Source: Spongilla lacustris (taxonomy: Eukaryota > Porifera > Demospongiae > Spongillida > Spongillidae). From it: a stretch of DNA of 64,000 bases. The notes below the pieces were generated by a model. The model did not search any database and was not told the origin of the DNA. It was given only the letters and a program-made list of their open reading frames with translations. The stretch covers positions 394,501-458,500 of the forward strand of contig OX442429.1 of NCBI GenBank assembly GCA_949361645.1, read 5' to 3'. Positions 60,508-64,000 of the stretch are shown here, in pieces. Numbering within the stretch: the stretch's first letter is position 1; the number at the start of each line of letters is the position of its first letter. A program made the translations under genes and the position numbers.

Positions 60508-61097
60508 CTCGTGCAGAATGGTTGTACAATGCAGTCACATAAACTATACGCATATTAATTTGTATACTCCGGCCGGGAGTCTTATATAAGTGATGTTAAT
60601 CATCGCTGTTCCGTGTGCACATGGTCGGCAGTCTGATCTGGTAGTAGTCGTCATAGTTCCGTGTGCACACTGTATTAACTCTTCCAACTGCAGCAGCAGA
60701 AGGAAAATTAAATAGTGACAGCCTATCTAACTGCATGCACCTCTAGCATATGCGACGCGTAACAAGCCTACCTCAGTCTCCTTTCTAATTGAAAGTATGC
60801 ATGGCATGGGCTATAAAACTTGCATTGAACACTTGTAAATTATGTGCGCCCGGTGGAAAGGAACACTGATGTAAGAAGGCCATGCACGCTTGGATCACAA
60901 CAGTTGCATGAACTGACAAGCATAATTACACATCTGTCTCTCGTGCCATGACGTAATGTATGGAATATTAATGAAGGTTAACGAGTTAACCTAGGTTAAT
61001 GTGGGAGGTACCTAACGCATGCGCAGTCCGATAGAAGAAATACCACTTGGCGTGCGACACACTTGGGTGGTGATTCTTTTTTTTTTTTTGTTGTGAA
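60508..61097. other. 5' flank of ATP7 copy B and start of the retroelement
   Basis: Must contain the ATP7 promoter; I see no unambiguous TATA box or metal-response element. A T-run at about 61,077-61,089 precedes the first retroelement ATG. The left boundary of the retroelement is not clear. Confidence 0.4.
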
Positions 61098-61226
61098 ATG
61101 ACTGAAGAGGCGGAACTGCAGAGAATGGTCCAAACCATGGTGGAGAAGGCGTTGGAAGAGGAAAGGGCGAGGACGACGAGCAGACTTCAGTCATCGTCCG
61201 GTAGGAGTATACCCCCTCCCCTTTAG
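61098..61226 (+). CDS. Short acidic leader frame of the retroelement
   Basis: It starts MTEEAELQRMVQTMVEKALE, a predicted helix, and stops after 42 codons. A CCG/GTAGGAG donor-like site lies inside (61,200), so it could be spliced to the repeat-array frame at 61.3 kb or to gag. A charged helical N-terminus is typical of retroelement gag proteins. Weakly supported. Confidence 0.4.
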   Translation: MTEEAELQRMVQTMVEKALEEERARTTSRLQSSSGRSIPPPL

Positions 61227-61325
61227 TTCTTGATCTCCCCAACGGGGATGACGGGCCTCGGCTCATTAGGTTCCCTATTTGTTGTTGGATAGCGTTCTAG
61301 ACACTAGTAATATTCTTGCGAAACA

Positions 61326-61800
61326 CTAAAGCTACTCAGGCGAGTAGAGCCCATACCCCGGCGGGTATCGCTAAGCCGAACGCTACTCCGGTGAGTAGAA
61401 CGCACTCGATCCATACCCCGGCGGGTAACGCTAAGCTTGACGCTACTCCAGCGAGTAGAGCCCACTCGATCGATACCCTCGCGGGTATCGCTAAGCCGAA
61501 CGCTACTCCGGTGAGTAGAACGCACTCGATCCATACCCCGGCGGGTAACGCTAAGCTTAACGCTACTCCAGCGAGTAGAGCCCACTCGATCGATACCCCG
61601 GCGGGTATCGCTAAGCTGAACGCTACTCCGGCGAGTAGAGCCCACTCGATCGATACCCCGGCGGGTATCGCTAAGCCGAACGCTACTCCGGCGAGTAGAG
61701 CCCACTCGATCGATACCCCGGCGGGTATCGCTAAGCTTAACGCTACTCCGGCGAGTAGAACACACTTCATCAACACCCCGGCGGGTGTCGCCAAGCCTAT
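61326..61800 (+). repeat. 60-bp tandem array, two hairpins per unit, open in frame
   Basis: Nearly eight units of exactly 60 bp. On the plus strand (frame 61,316-61,861) each codes 20 residues of the type NATPASRAHSIDTPAGIAKP; on the minus strand two frames are also open across the array. Every unit contains two short palindromes, CTACTCCGGCGAGTAG and GATACCCCGGCGGGTATC, each able to form a hairpin in RNA or single-stranded DNA. Units alternate between two subtypes (SRAHSID and SRTHSIH), a sign of higher-order duplication. It lies between the leader frame and the gag frame of the retroelement. Confidence 0.85.
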
Positions 61801-61899
61801 CAGCACGCCCGGCCGCATTAATACCGTTAGCAAACTCAAAGAGCACGGTGCAACTTGGTGATATAGCCGGCCTTGACCAAGGCGGTCCTATACGCGATA

Positions 61900-62838
61900 A
61901 TGGGGAGGGTCGGGAAGCAGCGTAGGTGGATGGCCACTTTACTGCTCGCTCACCACTTCATTCTAGGTGCAGATCTCGGGTCGATGCCGTCGGGCCCCAC
62001 ACTGGCTCAGGCCGATATTCCAGTTGTAAATACGCAAGGCGATGCTGATCAGACCCAGTCAGCCCAGAGCACAATGCAGCCGGCGGTAGCACACAGCATA
62101 CCAGATCCGCGTAACGAGCCAGCAGTCTCGGTGGGTGAGGGGATGGCTCCAGTACCTAGAAAACTGGCAGAAAAAATATGGAAATGGGAGTTTGTGGAGA
62201 TGAGCGAGATGGTGGCAGAAAACTGGTTACAGAAATCGGACGAACCTGGCACTGGGCTGGTAGCGGTGAATCGTCGCAAGCGCCTGGTGACTGAGCTGAT
62301 CCCATGGGTACAATGTTTTGCAACTTACACGAGCGTAATGTCGCGAAGATTCCCAGAATCGGTACCGGAGCTGCTAGCGTACATGACGGGAATCATTCGG
62401 GCAAGCAGGGAGCACGGCCCAACTTGGATCGAATATGATTCGGCCTTCAGAAGGCAGGCAGCCAGCACGGGCAACAGGGTATGGTCCCGGATAAACCCTT
62501 CCCTGTATGCTGTGAACTTCACTGGGAAGGCACAGGGCATCCCGCGCTGTAGCACCTGCGCGTCAATTGACCACGTCGTTCGGGATTGCCCGTATTCGGC
62601 AAAAACCGACCTTGAGAGGACGCTGGAAGCGGTGCTAGCAGCGTGCTCAACAAGACCTCGTGCTTCTGGCGAGATCGCTACCAACCCTTCCCAGGAGATA
62701 TGCCGCCGATGGAACGAGATGCGTTGCTCCTACCAAAGCTGCCGCTACCGACACGCATGCCTGGGCTGTGGTGGCGACCACCCACTTAAGCAATGCAGCC
62801 GGCCTCAAACAGCAGGCATGAAACGCCCTAGGCCTTGA
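61900..62838 (+). CDS. Gag-like protein of a DIRS/Ngaro-type retroelement
   Basis: The frame is open from before 61,873; the ATG at 61,900 is a plausible start, giving 312 residues. The middle is helical and Trp-rich (KIWKWEFVEMSEMV, ELIPWVQCF). A retroviral-type zinc knuckle CSTCASIDHVVRDC (C-x2-C-x4-H-x4-C) lies near residue 215, and a second Cys/His cluster (MRCSYQSCRYRHACLGCG, then DHPLKQC) near the C-terminus, as in DIRS/Ngaro gag proteins of animals. It ends about 85 bases before the open frame containing the reverse transcriptase, which is in the next frame. Confidence 0.75.
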   Translation: MGRVGKQRRWMATLLLAHHFILGADLGSMPSGPTLAQADIPVVNTQGDADQTQSAQSTMQPAVAHSIPDPRNEPAVSVGEGMAPVPRKLAEKIWKWEFVEMSEMVAENWLQKSDEPGTGLVAVNRRKRLVTELIPWVQCFATYTSVMSRRFPESVPELLAYMTGIIRASREHGPTWIEYDSAFRRQAASTGNRVWSRINPSLYAVNFTGKAQGIPRCSTCASIDHVVRDCPYSAKTDLERTLEAVLAACSTRPRASGEIATNPSQEICRRWNEMRCSYQSCRYRHACLGCGGDHPLKQCSRPQTAGMKRPRP

Positions 62839-62923
62839 GCATTGGGACATAAGTGCTAGCATTGTCAGGTGGCATGCATGAGTCATTGCATGACAGTGTT
62901 ATGGTTAGGTGTTAACTGTTTAG

Positions 62924-64000
62924 CTGATCAAATATTTGCATGCCGTTCACTTCACATATGTCATCATTTTTGGCGCAGGCGTCTATCAGTACACAGGGGA
63001 CCTGCTGGCACTCGAACGCTGTAGGGCCACTTGGGATACTCGGCGTATACCACCACCCAAGTGGAGTCGCATCACGACACCTCTAGAGTGGTCAGAGTGG
63101 GAGGAGGCGCTGAAATCCCACCCAGACCAGCAATACAGGGCCTATATAGTAACGGGACTAAGAGAAGGGTTCCGAGTGGGGTTCGACTATGCCCACCATA
63201 GTTGCCAGAGCGCTACCAGAAACATGCATTCGGCTCGCGAGCATGCCCAAGTCATCCGGGAGTACCTGGCAGTAGAGTGCTCAGAGGGAAGAGTGGTGGG
63301 ACCGTTGTGTCCACCGTGGTCACAAACGATACAGATCAGCCGTTTTGGAGTGATACCGAAGGGAGCGACAGGCAAGTGGAGGCTAATTTTGGACCTTTCC
63401 TCGCCAGAGGGAGCCAGTGTCAATTGTGGTATCGACAAAGAGCTGTGCTCCCTTAAGTACGCGACAGTGGACCAGGCAACTGAGTCGGTCGTCCGGCTTG
63501 GCCGAGGAACTCTGATGGCAAAAATAGATATCAAAGCGGCGTACCGGCTAGTACCTGTCCACCCGGAGGACCGATGGCTGCTGGGAATGCAGTTCGAGGG
63601 AGCGGACTTTATGGATACAGTATTACCGTTCGGAATGAGGTCTGCCCCCAAGATCTTCAACGCAGTGGCGGACGCTCTCGAGTGGGTTTGCAGAAATGAG
63701 GGGGTGCAAGAGGCTTTACATTACCTTGACGATTTTATGGTTTTCGGAGCGCCAGACTCATCGGAGTGCAGCGACTATCTCCTCATCTTAAGATCGGTGT
63801 TTTGGAGACTGGGAGTTCCAATTGCAGAACACAAAACGGCCGGGCCGTCGTCCAAGATAACCTTTCTGGGAGTCGAGATAGATTCACAACAGCTAACTCT
63901 TCGCCTGCCAGAAGAGAAGCTGACTGAGCTTAGAGCACTCGTATCATCGTGGCTATATAAGAAAGTAGCAGTGGCGCGCGACTTAAAATCCGTGGTGGGC
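62924..64000 (+). CDS. Reverse transcriptase of the DIRS/Ngaro-like retroelement, continues past the window
   Basis: Open without a stop from 62,924 to the window end; the first ATG in frame is 63,224, but the family domain begins earlier (YQYTGDLLALERCRATW). RT blocks in order: FGVIPKGATGKWRLILDLS near 63,343, MAKIDIKAAYR near 63,515, LPFGMRSAPKIFNAVADALE near 63,628, and the catalytic YLDDF at 63,722-63,736, followed by ITFLGVEID near 63,859. YLDD with this surrounding sequence is typical of DIRS1/Ngaro elements, which insert by a tyrosine recombinase; RNase H and recombinase would lie beyond 64,000. The frame is intact, so the element may be recent. A TAG precedes the frame, so translation may need reinitiation, a frameshift or splicing. 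Confidence 0.85.
   Translation, partial: MIKYLHAVHFTYVIIFGAGVYQYTGDLLALERCRATWDTRRIPPPKWSRITTPLEWSEWEEALKSHPDQQYRAYIVTGLREGFRVGFDYAHHSCQSATRNMHSAREHAQVIREYLAVECSEGRVVGPLCPPWSQTIQISRFGVIPKGATGKWRLILDLSSPEGASVNCGIDKELCSLKYATVDQATESVVRLGRGTLMAKIDIKAAYRLVPVHPEDRWLLGMQFEGADFMDTVLPFGMRSAPKIFNAVADALEWVCRNEGVQEALHYLDDFMVFGAPDSSECSDYLLILRSVFWRLGVPIAEHKTAGPSSKITFLGVEIDSQQLTLRLPEEKLTELRALVSSWLYKKVAVARDLKSVVG

Overview
This is nuclear DNA of an animal: genes are split into many short exons with GT-AG introns, and the window is full of microsatellites, minisatellites, foldback elements, DNA transposons and retroelement pieces. No bacterial gene organisation is seen. The repeat families (THAP-type transposons, a YLDD reverse-transcriptase retroelement of DIRS/Ngaro type, P2X7-like and CRxxG/HPxxC zinc modules) fit a marine invertebrate such as a sponge or cnidarian. 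That placement is inference; nothing here fixes the species.

Layout. 1-10.2 kb: a decayed repeated unit in direct and inverted copies around a large palindrome, with two possible exons of an unidentified gene at 1.75-2.58 kb. 10.2-15.0 kb: nested DNA-transposon remnants, a broken THAP exon, a minisatellite and a dead non-LTR reverse transcriptase. 15.35-33.77 kb (minus): a complete 20-exon gene for the gamma subunit of the AP-1 clathrin adaptor, 830 residues, with transposons and minisatellites in its introns. 35.7-41.0 kb (minus): copy A of a copper-transporting P1B-ATPase (ATP7), lacking its first two exons. 41.5-50.0 kb: a nested repeat block bounded by inverted repeats. 50.4-51.4 kb (plus): 3' end of a retroelement. 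52.57-52.85 kb (plus): the first two exons of an amidohydrolase-like gene, then cut off. 54.4-60.5 kb (minus): copy B of ATP7, complete in 19 exons, 1,215 residues, with four metal-binding domains. 61.1-64.0 kb (plus): gag and reverse transcriptase of a DIRS/Ngaro-like element running off the window.

AP-1 and ATP7 are functionally related in animals: ATP7 proteins load copper enzymes at the trans-Golgi and recycle by clathrin/AP-1 sorting. Their adjacency here may be chance. The most interesting points are the ATP7 pair (complete versus N-terminally truncated, with a change in the conserved LATPT motif), a 60-bp in-frame array of two-hairpin units in the retroelement, a TTAA-flanked THAP transposon with an antisense P2X7-like reading frame, and a shared 24-bp sequence at the ATP7 duplication junction. 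A false duplication from two haplotypes must be excluded before biology is drawn from the ATP7 pair.
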